Source of the DNA: Roseiconus nitratireducens
GTDB lineage: Bacteria > Planctomycetota > Planctomycetia > Pirellulales > Pirellulaceae
DNA: 64,000 nt
Assembly (NCBI RefSeq): GCF_008629675.1
Contig: NZ_VWOX01000003.1
Location: forward strand, 62,001 to 126,000
Reading direction: 5' to 3'
The notes under the pieces were generated by a model, which saw only the letters and a program-made list of their open reading frames with translations, was not told the origin of the DNA and did not search any database. This document shows, in pieces, positions 44,486-53,568 of the stretch. Within the stretch, counting starts at the first letter, position 1, and the number at the start of each line of letters is the position of its first letter. Both the position numbers and the translations under genes were made by a program.

Positions 44486-45509
44486 CGATCCCCCCCTGTC
44501 CGCCTGAGAATGCGTCCGAGGATGCGCCAACGGGCGAGGGCGTCGAAGCGAGCAGGGAATCGGCCCGCGGCGTCTGAACGCGGCCGGCAAACCAGCGTTG
44601 CAGCGTGACCGGTTGCCGGCTCATCATGGTCCACCGCTCCGAATCCGGTTCGGCCCCCGCACCACGTTGGCGGTCCACGACGACGGACCATTCGGCCCCG
44701 TTTCGTCGGGCGCCGAAAGCGTGTTCGATCGGAGGCACCTCCGGCGTCGGAAGATTCGCCCGGTAGCACCGCTCCTCATAACGCTGCGGCAACGAATCGG
44801 CGTCGATGGTTTCCAACACGCGACCTTGATGGATCAACGCAATCTGGTCACAGACCCGGTCGATTTCATCCAGCAGGTGGCTGGAAAAGATGACGGTTCG
44901 CCCTTCGTCAGCCGTGGTGCGAATGATGGCTTCCAGGATGTCGGCCCGCGCCAGCGGGTCCAATCCGCTGCTCGGTTCGTCCAAGATCAACAGGGCCGGC
45001 CGGTGGCCGATCGCCGCCAATAGCGAAGCACGCGCGCGTCCGCCTCGCGAAAGCGAACGCAAACGCGAACGTGGCGACAGTTCGAACAAGTCACACAGCT
45101 CGGCCGCATAGTCATCCGACCAATCGGGATACACCGATCGGCACCAGCAAAGCAGGTCCTCGATCAACATCCATGTCGGCAAAGCTTCATCCTCCGCCAT
45201 GTAACCGACGCGGCGCAGCAATCGTTCCGGCGAAAGCGTCGGATCCTGCCCCAGCACCCGCACGCGTCCCTGGAGCGCTCGCAAGGCGCCAACCAGGTGG
45301 CGAATCAGGGTGGTTTTCCCGGCACCATTCAGACCCACCAGACCAAACACCGCCCCGCGGGGAACCTGCAACGTCACGTCCGACAGAGCCGGTTGGCCGC
45401 GGAAGGACCGCGAAAGCGATTCCACCTGGACCGCCCATCGCTCCGCGTCGTCGGCATCGATGGAGGAAACAACCAAGTGGTCCGATGAATCCTGGCTGGA
45501 AATGCTCAT
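44478..45509 (-). CDS. ABC transporter ATP-binding protein
   Basis: The 343-residue ATPase has Walker A GLNGAGKTT (about 57-65), signature SLSRGGRARASLLAAIG (the usual LSGGQ reads LSRGG), Walker B ALLILDEPSSGLDP (about 175-188) and the switch His in SSHLLDEIDRV. An approximately 100-residue C-terminal domain of unknown function follows, ending in a Ser/Gly tail. It starts four bases inside the gntR stop and ends eight bases inside the permease start, so the three genes form one operon under the regulator. Confidence 0.9.
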   Translation of the reverse strand: MSISSQDSSDHLVVSSIDADDAERWAVQVESLSRSFRGQPALSDVTLQVPRGAVFGLVGLNGAGKTTLIRHLVGALRALQGRVRVLGQDPTLSPERLLRRVGYMAEDEALPTWMLIEDLLCWCRSVYPDWSDDYAAELCDLFELSPRSRLRSLSRGGRARASLLAAIGHRPALLILDEPSSGLDPLARADILEAIIRTTADEGRTVIFSSHLLDEIDRVCDQIALIHQGRVLETIDADSLPQRYEERCYRANLPTPEVPPIEHAFGARRNGAEWSVVVDRQRGAGAEPDSERWTMMSRQPVTLQRWFAGRVQTPRADSLLASTPSPVGASSDAFSGGQGGIDE

Positions 45510-45898
45510 TGCTGCTTCCCCCTTCGCTCGATGACTTTTTGACGGGTTTGAATCAACTCATTCAGCTCTTCCTTTGCGACGCCCAAATGGCCTGCCAGGA
45601 TCAACAGCTTGTCGATCTCGGGGGTCAACAACCGACGTCGCCTGGCAGGACTCTTGCTGCCGGAATTCTCTGACACGAACGTGCCGGTCGTGCGTCGCTT
45701 CTCCACCAGGCCTTCGTGTTCCAGCTCTCGGTAGGCGCGGGCGATGGTGTTTGGATTGACCTGAAGCGACTCGGCCAATCCGCGGATGGTCGGCAATTCC
45801 TCGCCGCTGCGCAGCTGGCCGGCGACGATGCGAAAGCGGATCTGGTCGACGATCTGCTGGTAGATCGGTCCGCTGCCGGATTGGATTTGAATCAACAT
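45506..45898 (-). CDS. GntR-family regulator (YtrA-like)
   Basis: The 130-residue protein is a short GntR regulator: N-terminal winged helix-turn-helix with YQQIVDQIRFRIVAGQL and LPTIRGLAESLQVNPNTIARAYRELEHEGLVEKR (about 15-72), and a brief basic helical tail rather than a large effector domain, which is the YtrA pattern. YtrA-like repressors control their own ABC exporter operons and often respond to cell-wall-active compounds. A perfect palindrome lies 11 bases upstream of the start (45909-45930) and is the probable operator, so autoregulation is likely. Confidence 0.9.
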   Translation of the reverse strand: MLIQIQSGSGPIYQQIVDQIRFRIVAGQLRSGEELPTIRGLAESLQVNPNTIARAYRELEHEGLVEKRRTTGTFVSENSGSKSPARRRRLLTPEIDKLLILAGHLGVAKEELNELIQTRQKVIERRGKQQ

Positions 45899-45908
45899 GC
45901 TTGCGCCT

Positions 45909-45930
45909 TTGTATTAATTCAATAATACAA
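45909..45930 (-). promoter_or_regulatory. Operator palindrome upstream of gntR
   Basis: TTGTATTA and TAATACAA are perfect inverted arms separated by six bases, 22 bp in all, in an otherwise GC-rich region. The spacing and TATT-type core fit GntR/YtrA binding sites, and the location just before the gntR start suits repression of the three-gene operon. Confidence 0.85.
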
Positions 45931-46170
45931 CCCGACCGGCACCTGTCAATGGTGATTCCGGCCCCGGGCGAACGGCCCCCGGGCAAACGGGGCCCCCACG
46001 TCGCGAGATGGCGGGTATCGGCCGGGCGCGGCGAGTTTTAGACTGCAGGTTCTCAATCTGGCCGCGGACCGGCGCCCGGAGATCATGACGGGTCATCCCG
46101 GAGTCGACCTTCAAGGCAACGCAACCAGGCCAGTTTCCCCCTTCCTGCTCTCGGAGCCGCCTGCGAATCC

Positions 46171-46887
46171 ATGTCCGCCGACGACACCACGCCCGATCCG
46201 CCCGAAAGCGGCCAACCCGATTCCCCCTCCGCGCCGGCGCTCCGGGCCCGCGTTCCCGACCATGTTGCCGGCGGAACGTTCAGCACCGGTGCGATCGTGA
46301 TGACCGGGCCGACCGAATTCATCGTCGATTTTCTGCAAACGATCGGCCGTCCCCACCGCGTGGCCGCTCGAGTGATCATTCCGCATCCGGTGATGCCGCA
46401 ATTCATCGATGCGTTGAACACAAACTTGGATCTGTACCGAAATCGCTTCGGCGATCCAGTGACGCCCCAGCCCCAACCGCCCAATCCGGACGCCCGGCGG
46501 CCAAGCCCCCAGGAGATCTACGACGATCTAAAAATGCCCGATGAGGTGATGAGCGGGACGTACGCCAACGGGGTGATGATCGGCCATGGGGCCACCGAAT
46601 TCGGTTTGGACTTTCTGACCAGTTTTTTTCCGCAGTCCGCAGTCAGTTGCCGCGTCTTCGTGGCGGCCGGGCAAGTGCCGCGGCTGCTTGAATCGCTCAA
46701 GGGTGCCGTCAAGCAGTTGGAACAGCGACGTCAGGCCGGCCCCTCGCAACCGCCGAGCGGGGAAAACTTTCCTCCTCCGTCGTCTCCCCAGGAACAAGAC
46801 GGTGACTCCGGCAACGCGCCTGACGATGACGACCCGAATCAGTCGTTCGACGAGGGCGACCATGGACCTCGGCCCACGGGGGGCTGA
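46171..46887 (+). CDS. Protein with two tandem DUF3467 domains
   Basis: The 238-residue product contains two copies of a DUF3467-type domain. Copy one is about 36-95 (GTFSTGAIVMTGPTEFIVDFL to ALNTNLDLY) and copy two is about 129-190 (GTYANGVMIGHGATEFGLDFL to GAVKQLE). Both end in a charged region, and an N-terminal Asp/Pro/Ser-rich stretch and a C-terminal acidic tail flank them. Single-domain DUF3467 proteins of about 100 residues are widespread and uncharacterised; the duplication is notable. It is cytoplasmic and monocistronic. Confidence 0.75.
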   Translation: MSADDTTPDPPESGQPDSPSAPALRARVPDHVAGGTFSTGAIVMTGPTEFIVDFLQTIGRPHRVAARVIIPHPVMPQFIDALNTNLDLYRNRFGDPVTPQPQPPNPDARRPSPQEIYDDLKMPDEVMSGTYANGVMIGHGATEFGLDFLTSFFPQSAVSCRVFVAAGQVPRLLESLKGAVKQLEQRRQAGPSQPPSGENFPPPSSPQEQDGDSGNAPDDDDPNQSFDEGDHGPRPTGG

Positions 46888-47034
46888 TTCCGGCGATAGG
46901 TAACTCCTTCCTTGGCTCGCCACCGCCGCCTGGCGCTGGGCTTGATCGGTCCAGCAGGTTGCTCCACTGGCGAAGGCCTGGAACCTTCTCCCCGGGCAAC
47001 CGCTACTTTTGACTTCAGGTATTTGAATCGTTTG

Positions 47035-47727
47035 ATGGCTATTTCAGACCACCTGCCGCTGATGGAGGGACTTGTCAAAACCGACGTCCCCGAGGGGCTG
47101 CCGTTGGTGCTTGCCAGTGGTTCCCCGCGGCGAGCCCAACTGCTCCGCGCCGCCGGATACACTTTCACCATCGACCCGGCCAGCGATGATGCCGAATGCG
47201 GCGTTTGCAGCCGCGAAACCGCGCCGGAGCTGGTGGCCCGATACGCGTATCGCAAAGCCGAAAGCGTGCTGCCGCGATACCGTCACGCCGACCGGCCGGC
47301 GATGATCTTGGCCGCCGACACGGTTGCCTCGTGCAACGGCCAAATCCTGGGCAAGCCGGCCGACGAATCCCATGCGGCCGAAATGCTTGCTTTGCTCAGC
47401 GGCCGCCGCCACGACGTCTACACGGGAGTCTGCCTGTGGTCGTCCCCCGATTCACGCTGCATCGTGGACGTGGTGCGTACCGAGCTGCAAATGCAACCAT
47501 TAGACCCCGCCATGATCCGAGACTATTTGGCGACCCATTTGTGGGACGGCAAGGCGGGCGGGTTCGGCTACCAGGACGGCAACGACTGGATCGCCGTCGT
47601 CGATGGTGGCAGCGAGAGCAACGTGGTGGGACTGCCGATGGAGCGACTAAAAGAATTACTGGAAAATTTCAGTTCATCGGCCGAAACCATTGATACGACC
47701 GGACCCGGCTCGCCTGCTTCGCGCTAG
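47035..47727 (+). CDS. maf: Maf-like nucleotide pyrophosphatase
   Basis: The 230-residue product has the Maf signature LVLASGSPRRAQLLRAAG (about 23-40) and the catalytic region AADTVASCNGQILGKPAD (about 99-116), with Asp and Lys-Pro-Ala. Maf proteins hydrolyse m7GTP, UTP or dTTP to limit incorporation of altered nucleotides. The stop codon TAG shares its G with the first base of a 145-bp inverted-repeat element. The start ATG at 47035 fits the family N-terminus. Confidence 0.9.
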   Translation: MAISDHLPLMEGLVKTDVPEGLPLVLASGSPRRAQLLRAAGYTFTIDPASDDAECGVCSRETAPELVARYAYRKAESVLPRYRHADRPAMILAADTVASCNGQILGKPADESHAAEMLALLSGRRHDVYTGVCLWSSPDSRCIVDVVRTELQMQPLDPAMIRDYLATHLWDGKAGGFGYQDGNDWIAVVDGGSESNVVGLPMERLKELLENFSSSAETIDTTGPGSPASR

Positions 47728-47871
47728 GTTCTGTCTGAGAACCTCAAGCCAGACTCGCTCGTATCGGGTCGACGCATCGACAGCTCGGCAGATCGGGCCC
47801 CGATGCTAGCGACCGACGGCTCATCGATTCCAATGGACGGATTCCAATGGACCGGGTTTTCAGACAGAGCC
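47727..47871. mobile_element. Putative 145-bp MITE-like element with 17-bp inverted ends
   Basis: The ends GGTTCTGTCTGAGAACC and the inverse of GGTTTTCAGACAGAGCC match at 15 of 17 bases. The wording GG.TCTGTCTGA.AACC resembles ends of IS4/IS5-type elements. The body is GC-rich and codes nothing obvious. No clear target duplication flanks it. It begins at the maf stop. Confidence 0.5.
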
Positions 47872-47945
47872 CAGAACGTTTTGTTAAAGTTTGCGGGCTC
47901 ATTTTGCCGAAAACCGACATCGACTCTCACGAACGGTTTGATGTG

Positions 47946-48980
47946 ATGAACCAGCTCGCACCGCGCCCCCGCCTTCGCCGAGACATCCTGTGCGGGGCCC
48001 TTCTGATTGCCTGGATCTTTTTGCCGCCGGTTTCACGGGCGACGGCTCAGGTCACCGCGGACAATTGGGCCGCCAAAATGTTCTCGGTGCAGGAACATGA
48101 TTTTCGTACCGTCGGCCGCGGCACGAAATGCGAATACCACTTTGAGTTTCAAAACCGGTACCAGGAAACCGTCCACGTTGCTGCGGTTCGGTCCAGTTGC
48201 GGATGCACGACCCCAAGCGTCACTCAAGACACGCTGCAGACGCACGAATCGGCCTCCGTGGTCGCGCACTTCAACACCGACACGTTCATCGGCCAGAAGT
48301 CGGCCCTGATCACGGTCGTCTTTGACAAACCTTATTACGCCGAAGTGCAATTGAAGGTCAGCGGTTTCATTCGCACGGACGTGACCTTTGACCCGCCCGA
48401 AGTCGCCTTTGGTGAAATCGCTCCGGGCCAGGGGACGCAACAAGACGTGATGATCACCCACACCGGCAACAGCAACTGGAAGATCACCGACGTCCGCAGC
48501 CACTGTGACAACCTGCAGGTTCAATTGAGCCCGCCGACCACGTCGGCCGGCATGGTCCGCTATCGGATGCGGGTGAACATCCTGGACACGATGCCCGAAG
48601 GAGACGTCCGTGAACGTTTGACACTGGTCAGCAACGATCGCGATTTCCCGACCACTGAGATGTCGATCAACGGCCGCATTCGTCCTGCATTGAGCGTTTC
48701 TCCGGCGGCGGTCAGCTTGGGCACTGCCAAGCCGGGCACGACGGTCGAGAAACGGCTGCTGGTGCGGGGTGACGAGGCGTTTTCGATCACCGATGTTCGC
48801 TGTTCGGATGCGCGATTTGAATTCGATCTTCCCAACGGCAACAAGAAGCTGCATTTCGTCAAAATGCGTTTCAATGCCGAATCGGGAATGGATCGAATCG
48901 CCCAAGAGATCCGCATCGAAACCACGCTCGGCGGCGGCAAGTCGGTCACCGCTGTCGTCACCGGATCGGTCGAAGGTTGA
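47946..48980 (+). CDS. Secreted DUF1573-domain protein
   Basis: The 344-residue product has a signal peptide (about 1-40, ending VSRATAQ) and beta-rich Ig-like domains. The DUF1573 part (about 45-145) contains VRSSCGCTTPSV with the conserved SCGCT. Two further beta domains carry FGEIAPGQGTQQDVMI and LGTAKPGTTVEKRLLV. These are probably extracellular or periplasmic structural proteins, common in planctomycetes and Bacteroidetes. An in-frame start at 47847 lies inside the inverted-repeat element and is unlikely. Confidence 0.8.
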   Translation: MNQLAPRPRLRRDILCGALLIAWIFLPPVSRATAQVTADNWAAKMFSVQEHDFRTVGRGTKCEYHFEFQNRYQETVHVAAVRSSCGCTTPSVTQDTLQTHESASVVAHFNTDTFIGQKSALITVVFDKPYYAEVQLKVSGFIRTDVTFDPPEVAFGEIAPGQGTQQDVMITHTGNSNWKITDVRSHCDNLQVQLSPPTTSAGMVRYRMRVNILDTMPEGDVRERLTLVSNDRDFPTTEMSINGRIRPALSVSPAAVSLGTAKPGTTVEKRLLVRGDEAFSITDVRCSDARFEFDLPNGNKKLHFVKMRFNAESGMDRIAQEIRIETTLGGGKSVTAVVTGSVEG

Positions 48981-49013
48981 CGCCAACTGGCAGCGGACCG
49001 TGTGGATTTCCCG

Positions 49014-49718
49014 TCACGCTGCCTTCGAACCCTGCTGCATCTCACGTCCGAGTCGGTCGATCGAAGGTTCTCCCGGAATGGGAGCCGGCAATGTCCGGAC
49101 GGCAACCCCGGATGCCCGTCGCGACATCACCAACACTTCGACCGCTGAAAACGCCAGCACCAAGTAACCAAACAGTTCGGCGAACTCTTCCACGGCCGCC
49201 TTGGTCGTGCGTGCATCCTTGGCCGCGCCCAACTCCGACCACAGATCCGGTCGATCCAGCACCTGGCAAACACTGCACAAGTAAATTCCCGCGATTGCGA
49301 ACAACGTCAACGCCGGAGTCGGCACCAACGCCAACGACTCGGGCAGAACACGCTTTCGCCCCAGGTACGTGGCGACCAGGGCGATCACGCCCAGCGGCAG
49401 ACCGACCAAGTACTTGTACGCATCGTCAAAAAAAACCGATTCAAACCAGGCATCGCTCTCTCGTGCTGCTGCGTACCCGACCATGCACGCGCACAGAATC
49501 AATCCCGTCCGACCAGTGGACGACTTTGCCGCGGCGTAAAAAAATGCCACGCAGGTGAACACCGCCATGGCAACCTGCGACCTCTCGACCAGCCCCTGTT
49601 CATGGGCGATCTGGTCGACGGAATTTCGACCGATCAGTTCGAACAAAAGGTGACAAACGGCGATCGCCGTCAGCCCGTACACCGTCAGCCGTCCGGGGTA
49701 GCCGGTCGCCGCTTGCAT
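49014..49718 (-). CDS. Integral membrane protein of unknown function
   Basis: The product is about 234 residues from the ATG at 49718 (other starts at 49787 and a TTG at 49835 are possible). It has about six membrane helices (for example LTVYGLTAIAVCHLLFELIG, VAMAVFTCVAFFYAAA, LVGLPLGVIALVATYLG, LTLFAIAGIYLCSV and a late span FGYLVLAFSAVEVLV). A charged cytoplasmic tail follows. No family is recognised. It converges with the DUF1573 gene. Confidence 0.7.
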   Translation of the reverse strand: MQAATGYPGRLTVYGLTAIAVCHLLFELIGRNSVDQIAHEQGLVERSQVAMAVFTCVAFFYAAAKSSTGRTGLILCACMVGYAAARESDAWFESVFFDDAYKYLVGLPLGVIALVATYLGRKRVLPESLALVPTPALTLFAIAGIYLCSVCQVLDRPDLWSELGAAKDARTTKAAVEEFAELFGYLVLAFSAVEVLVMSRRASGVAVRTLPAPIPGEPSIDRLGREMQQGSKAA

Positions 49719-49976
49719 CCAAGCGGCTCGCCCCTCTCCGCGGGTATCCTCATTGCAGGCAACTTGCGCCACGGATCCATCCTCCATGCAACCAAACGGG
49801 TAATGAAATGCCAGATCGCGATCATCCGTCTGCAAAAATTGGCATCTTTGGTTACCGATAGCGATTCCGCCGGGAGAGCGAAAGACCAGAGTTTCACGCG
49901 CCGGGGCAAATCGACGACGTGATGGACAACCGTTCTGCCGTCTGGAAACGGCGGCTGCATGGATGCGCCGCCTGAA

Positions 49977-51038
49977 TCACTCCTCCAAGACGGCCACCGG
50001 GTACGAACCGAGCACCTCCAGACGTCGCGTCATGGAGTCGAGTTTTTCGATCGCGGCGGCCACCTGTGGATCGGCACGGTGGCCGGCCAGTTCGACGAAA
50101 AACAGATACTCGCTGCGACTGCCTGGCGACGGAAAAGACTCGATCCACGTCAAGTTCAACTCGGCATCCCGAAAGACCGTCATTGCCGTGGCCAGCGCGC
50201 CGGGTTGATGCTCGATTTGAAACAGCAGCGACGTCTTGTCGTTTCCAGTGGGGGCAGTTTCATGACGTCCCAGCACGGCAAACCGCGTGACGTTGTCCGG
50301 GTTGTCTTCGATGTTTTCGTTCAGGACGTTCAGTCCGTAGGCACGACCGGCGGGCAAGCTGGCCACCGCCGCAATCGTAGGGTCGCCGGCCGCCGATTCC
50401 GCGGCCGCCGTGGTGCTGCCGACTTCGACCAACGTGGCGGAGGGAAGTTGCGACATCAGCCAGCCGCGGCACTGCGACAGCGCCTGCGGCTTGCTGTGCA
50501 CTTCGCGAATCTGCTCGCGAGTCCCGCTCGCGAGCAGGTTGTGGTGGATCGGCAGCAATACTTCACCACAGATTTGCATGTGGCGACGGACAAACATCCC
50601 CAGCGTGTCGACGACACGTCCGTCGGTACTATTCTCCACCGGCACCAGCCCACTTTCGGCATCGCCGCGGTGGACCGCGTCAAAGACCGCTGGGATGTTG
50701 GCCACCGGTGTGAATTCCGCCGCATCCCCGAAGTACTTGATCGCAGCCAGGTGGCTGTAACTGTACTTGGGTCCCAGGATCGCAATCCGGTGCGTTTCGA
50801 TTTGCCGACGACAATGGCTGGCAATGTGACGCAACACCTGCCGCATCGACTCACTTGCTTCCGGCGTTCCAGCACCCTTTGGACCGGCGGAATCCTGCAA
50901 TTGATCCAAGCGAACATTCTCTTGACCGGCCTGAAAGGTCATGCCGGAATCCGCAAGTCCGCGCACCAGATCCGCGCGACGCTGGATCAAATTCAGCAAC
51001 TCCAGATCGATTTGGTCCAGTTGGTTTGAAGCGGACAT
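49977..51038 (-). CDS. pheA: Prephenate dehydratase, with short chorismate-mutase-like N-terminus
   Basis: The product is about 353 residues from the ATG at 51038. An N-terminal helical segment (about 1-40, QLDQIDLELLNLIQRRADLV) resembles the AroQ chorismate mutase. The prephenate dehydratase domain follows, with IAILGPKYSYSHLAAIKYFG and the catalytic NVTRFAVLGR (Thr-Arg-Phe). The C-terminal ACT domain contains TSLLFQIEHQPGAL and SFPSPGSRSEYLFFVE in place of ESRP. PheA makes phenylpyruvate for phenylalanine synthesis and is feedback-inhibited through the ACT domain. An ATG at 51092 would add 18 residues. Confidence 0.9.
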   Translation of the reverse strand: MSASNQLDQIDLELLNLIQRRADLVRGLADSGMTFQAGQENVRLDQLQDSAGPKGAGTPEASESMRQVLRHIASHCRRQIETHRIAILGPKYSYSHLAAIKYFGDAAEFTPVANIPAVFDAVHRGDAESGLVPVENSTDGRVVDTLGMFVRRHMQICGEVLLPIHHNLLASGTREQIREVHSKPQALSQCRGWLMSQLPSATLVEVGSTTAAAESAAGDPTIAAVASLPAGRAYGLNVLNENIEDNPDNVTRFAVLGRHETAPTGNDKTSLLFQIEHQPGALATAMTVFRDAELNLTWIESFPSPGSRSEYLFFVELAGHRADPQVAAAIEKLDSMTRRLEVLGSYPVAVLEE

Positions 51039-51351
51039 GCTGAAGGGTGCCTGAGTACTGGTTGAGGGTGTGTCCGGGGTCGGCGCCAGCATTGTCTTGA
51101 GGCTCCTCCGCGTGCTCGGTCGCCAGCTCGCCTCCTGGCGCCGGACGTTGGCGAATTCGTCCGATCGCCCAGCGTTCTCAAGCGGCACCTGACCGGACGT
51201 ATTCTGACTGCCCCCGGCAACACGTCGACCCCCGGTTGATGGAAGTCACGAGCAACCTCTTCCCGGATCGGACGCGTCACCCAACTCATTGCAGGCCGAA
51301 CGTTGCCGACAGCGAAAACCGTCATGCCGTCGGATAGACACCGACCCGTGA
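51039..51351. other. Intergenic region, no gene seen
   Basis: About 310 bp separate pheA from the next gene upstream, both on the minus strand. The region contains an alternative pheA start at 51092 and probably the pheA promoter. No hairpin or coding feature was recognised. Confidence 0.35.
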
Positions 51352-53568
51352 CTACTGCTGCGGCTTGGAGACGTGGAGAGCATCGCCTGCACCCTCGGCC
51401 ACGTAAGCCTGACGAACCAGCCGTTCGAAATCCGCATCGTCCGTCACCAGACTCATCGGGTACGGCGCTCGGAGGGACAACAACCCCGGCAAATCCAAGT
51501 ACTTGCTTGCCCCGGGCACGAAGTCGGGGTCCGCGTAGCTTTTCACGTTTGCGAATCGGAAGCCTGGATCGTGAATTTCGAACGCGTCCAGGTGGCTTGC
51601 AGCAACCACCGCCGCCGCGGCGCTGGGGGCAATCGCCGACTCGGTCGCGACCAATTTCAACGCTCCGGCTTCGCCCGGGTCCAGGGCCGCCAAAGCACAC
51701 AACAACTGGCGAAAACGCTTGACCGCCAACGGACGGTTGTAGCCGAACGTGAATGCCGAGTAGTCGCGTTCGTCGTCAACCAAAGCCTGACGTGGATGCC
51801 CCGCCGCGTCTTCACCCGCGGCCGGATTCAGGTGCGCCACGGCGACGACGGCGGGTGACGCCGAATCACCGGACCGCGCCATCACGTCTGTCAAAACCGC
51901 ATCCATCGAATCACTCGATCCGCCGATCACCGGAACCACCAGGACTTGATCGCTCTGGCGATCGCGATCCGCATCGCGACGGAAGACGGTCACGTCAACG
52001 ACCGTTCCCCAACCGGAATGCTCAATGCGCTGGTCGACGCGCCGATAGCTTTTCAAAACCGATTCCGTCGGGTCGGACGAAACCGACCGCTCTGGCTGAA
52101 TCGGCTGGACCTTCCATGCGTCGCGCTGCGGCCAGTCGGAATCAAAGATGACCCGCCAAGCCGTCGCCAGCACTTGATTCCACTCCTGCGGACCCTCGTC
52201 GCGTTTCCGGTCCAATGCCTGATCATTCTGATCGTTCCACCAGGCGAGCACGTCGCGTTCGTGCTCCACACCGGATTCGCGCGGCGCCGGATGCTGGTCG
52301 TCCCAAACCGAGAGTTCTTCTTCGGAAAACGGCTCAAAGTCCTGCTCGACCAGCGGTGTCTGGTCGGACAGGTCCAGGTGCTCGGCCATCCATCGGTACA
52401 TCGTCTGCCGCGTGACGTAGTTGTAGTTGTGAGGGAACTGCAGCAGCGGACGGCACATCACGTCCGTCCGGGCACCGAGCATTTCGTACAGCCGGCGTAG
52501 TTCAGGGAATCCGTCGTTCATCATGTCGCGTGTCCAATCGTCGGCCGCCGTCATCCCCTGTGGCTTGGGCGCAAACAACGCGGCAAGTTCGACGTTGCCC
52601 GTTCCGATTCGAAGGTAATTGCAGTTTTCGCAATAGCAGCCACCTTGCATGGACGTGGACACCATGCCGTTGGGAAAGCTGACCCGGATGCGAGGATCAA
52701 TCGCGTCCAACAAAATGGTCTGCGTCCCACCACCGCTGCCTCCGGTGACGCCCAAACGGCCCGCGTCGACGTCCGGAAGTTCGGCCAAAAAATCCAGCGA
52801 CCGAATCGCGTTCCAGGTCTGCAGCCCCATGATCGACTGCAAATTCAAGTCGGCTTCCATGCTGTAGAAACACGGTCGCGAACCATCGGATTCTTCCGGC
52901 CGCGGATCGGCGTGGCGATGGGCAACTTCGAAAGCAATCTGATGGGAATCACCGTAGCCAAGCATGTCGTAGATAAAGACGACGCAGCCCATCCGCGTCA
53001 AATGGGCGCAACGGGCAAGCTTCGGGTAGCGTCCCGACTTCTCGTGAACCTCGCCGCCCGATTCCAGCTGCGCTTTCAACTCTTGATCGCTCAGCCGCAT
53101 CAGACGTCCGCCGTGCCCGTGGGGACAAAGCACTCCGGGGCGTTTTCCGTCCTCACCGCGGTTGGGCGACTCCGGCGACGGGCGGAACAACATTCCAGTC
53201 ACAAAGTGCCCGGGCAAGGATTGAAAGTAAACCTTCTCCGCGGTGAAGCCCGGTCGCTGCACCTTGCCGTGAATCACCGGCTTGATGGGTTCCCGAGTGG
53301 GCATCGGCCACAGCCCCGTGGCAACCATCACCCGGCTCCGCAATTGCTCTGCCCGACGCTGCCAGGCATCGACCGAGTCGGGAACGTGAAACGGAAAATG
53401 CCCGTTCAACGTCTTCAGCTTCGAGACGTCTTGCTGGCCGGGTGACTCCGACAAGACAAAGCTCGGCTGGGCCAGCCCGAAAACCAGCGCGAGCAAACCG
53501 CAGCTTGCCGAACGATGGACCAGTCCGGTGGATACGAAATCGCGAAGCGGCATCAACATTCGATACAT
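51352..53568 (-). CDS. Secreted alpha/beta-hydrolase (acetyl-xylan-esterase-like)
   Basis: The 738-residue product has a signal peptide (about 1-40, LALVFGLAQPSFVLS) and an alpha/beta-hydrolase core with GVLCPHGHGG (about 145-155), YDMLGYGDSH (about 199-208) and a nucleophile elbow GVTGGSGGGT (Ser near 273). A Cys-rich stretch GGCYCENCNYLR (about 309-320) follows. A second domain in the last 250 residues has a hydrolase-like beta fold of unclear function. Family members release acetyl groups from xylans or act on other esters. It is probably in the same transcription unit as pheA only by position. Confidence 0.8.
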   Translation of the reverse strand: MYRMLMPLRDFVSTGLVHRSASCGLLALVFGLAQPSFVLSESPGQQDVSKLKTLNGHFPFHVPDSVDAWQRRAEQLRSRVMVATGLWPMPTREPIKPVIHGKVQRPGFTAEKVYFQSLPGHFVTGMLFRPSPESPNRGEDGKRPGVLCPHGHGGRLMRLSDQELKAQLESGGEVHEKSGRYPKLARCAHLTRMGCVVFIYDMLGYGDSHQIAFEVAHRHADPRPEESDGSRPCFYSMEADLNLQSIMGLQTWNAIRSLDFLAELPDVDAGRLGVTGGSGGGTQTILLDAIDPRIRVSFPNGMVSTSMQGGCYCENCNYLRIGTGNVELAALFAPKPQGMTAADDWTRDMMNDGFPELRRLYEMLGARTDVMCRPLLQFPHNYNYVTRQTMYRWMAEHLDLSDQTPLVEQDFEPFSEEELSVWDDQHPAPRESGVEHERDVLAWWNDQNDQALDRKRDEGPQEWNQVLATAWRVIFDSDWPQRDAWKVQPIQPERSVSSDPTESVLKSYRRVDQRIEHSGWGTVVDVTVFRRDADRDRQSDQVLVVPVIGGSSDSMDAVLTDVMARSGDSASPAVVAVAHLNPAAGEDAAGHPRQALVDDERDYSAFTFGYNRPLAVKRFRQLLCALAALDPGEAGALKLVATESAIAPSAAAAVVAASHLDAFEIHDPGFRFANVKSYADPDFVPGASKYLDLPGLLSLRAPYPMSLVTDDADFERLVRQAYVAEGAGDALHVSKPQQ

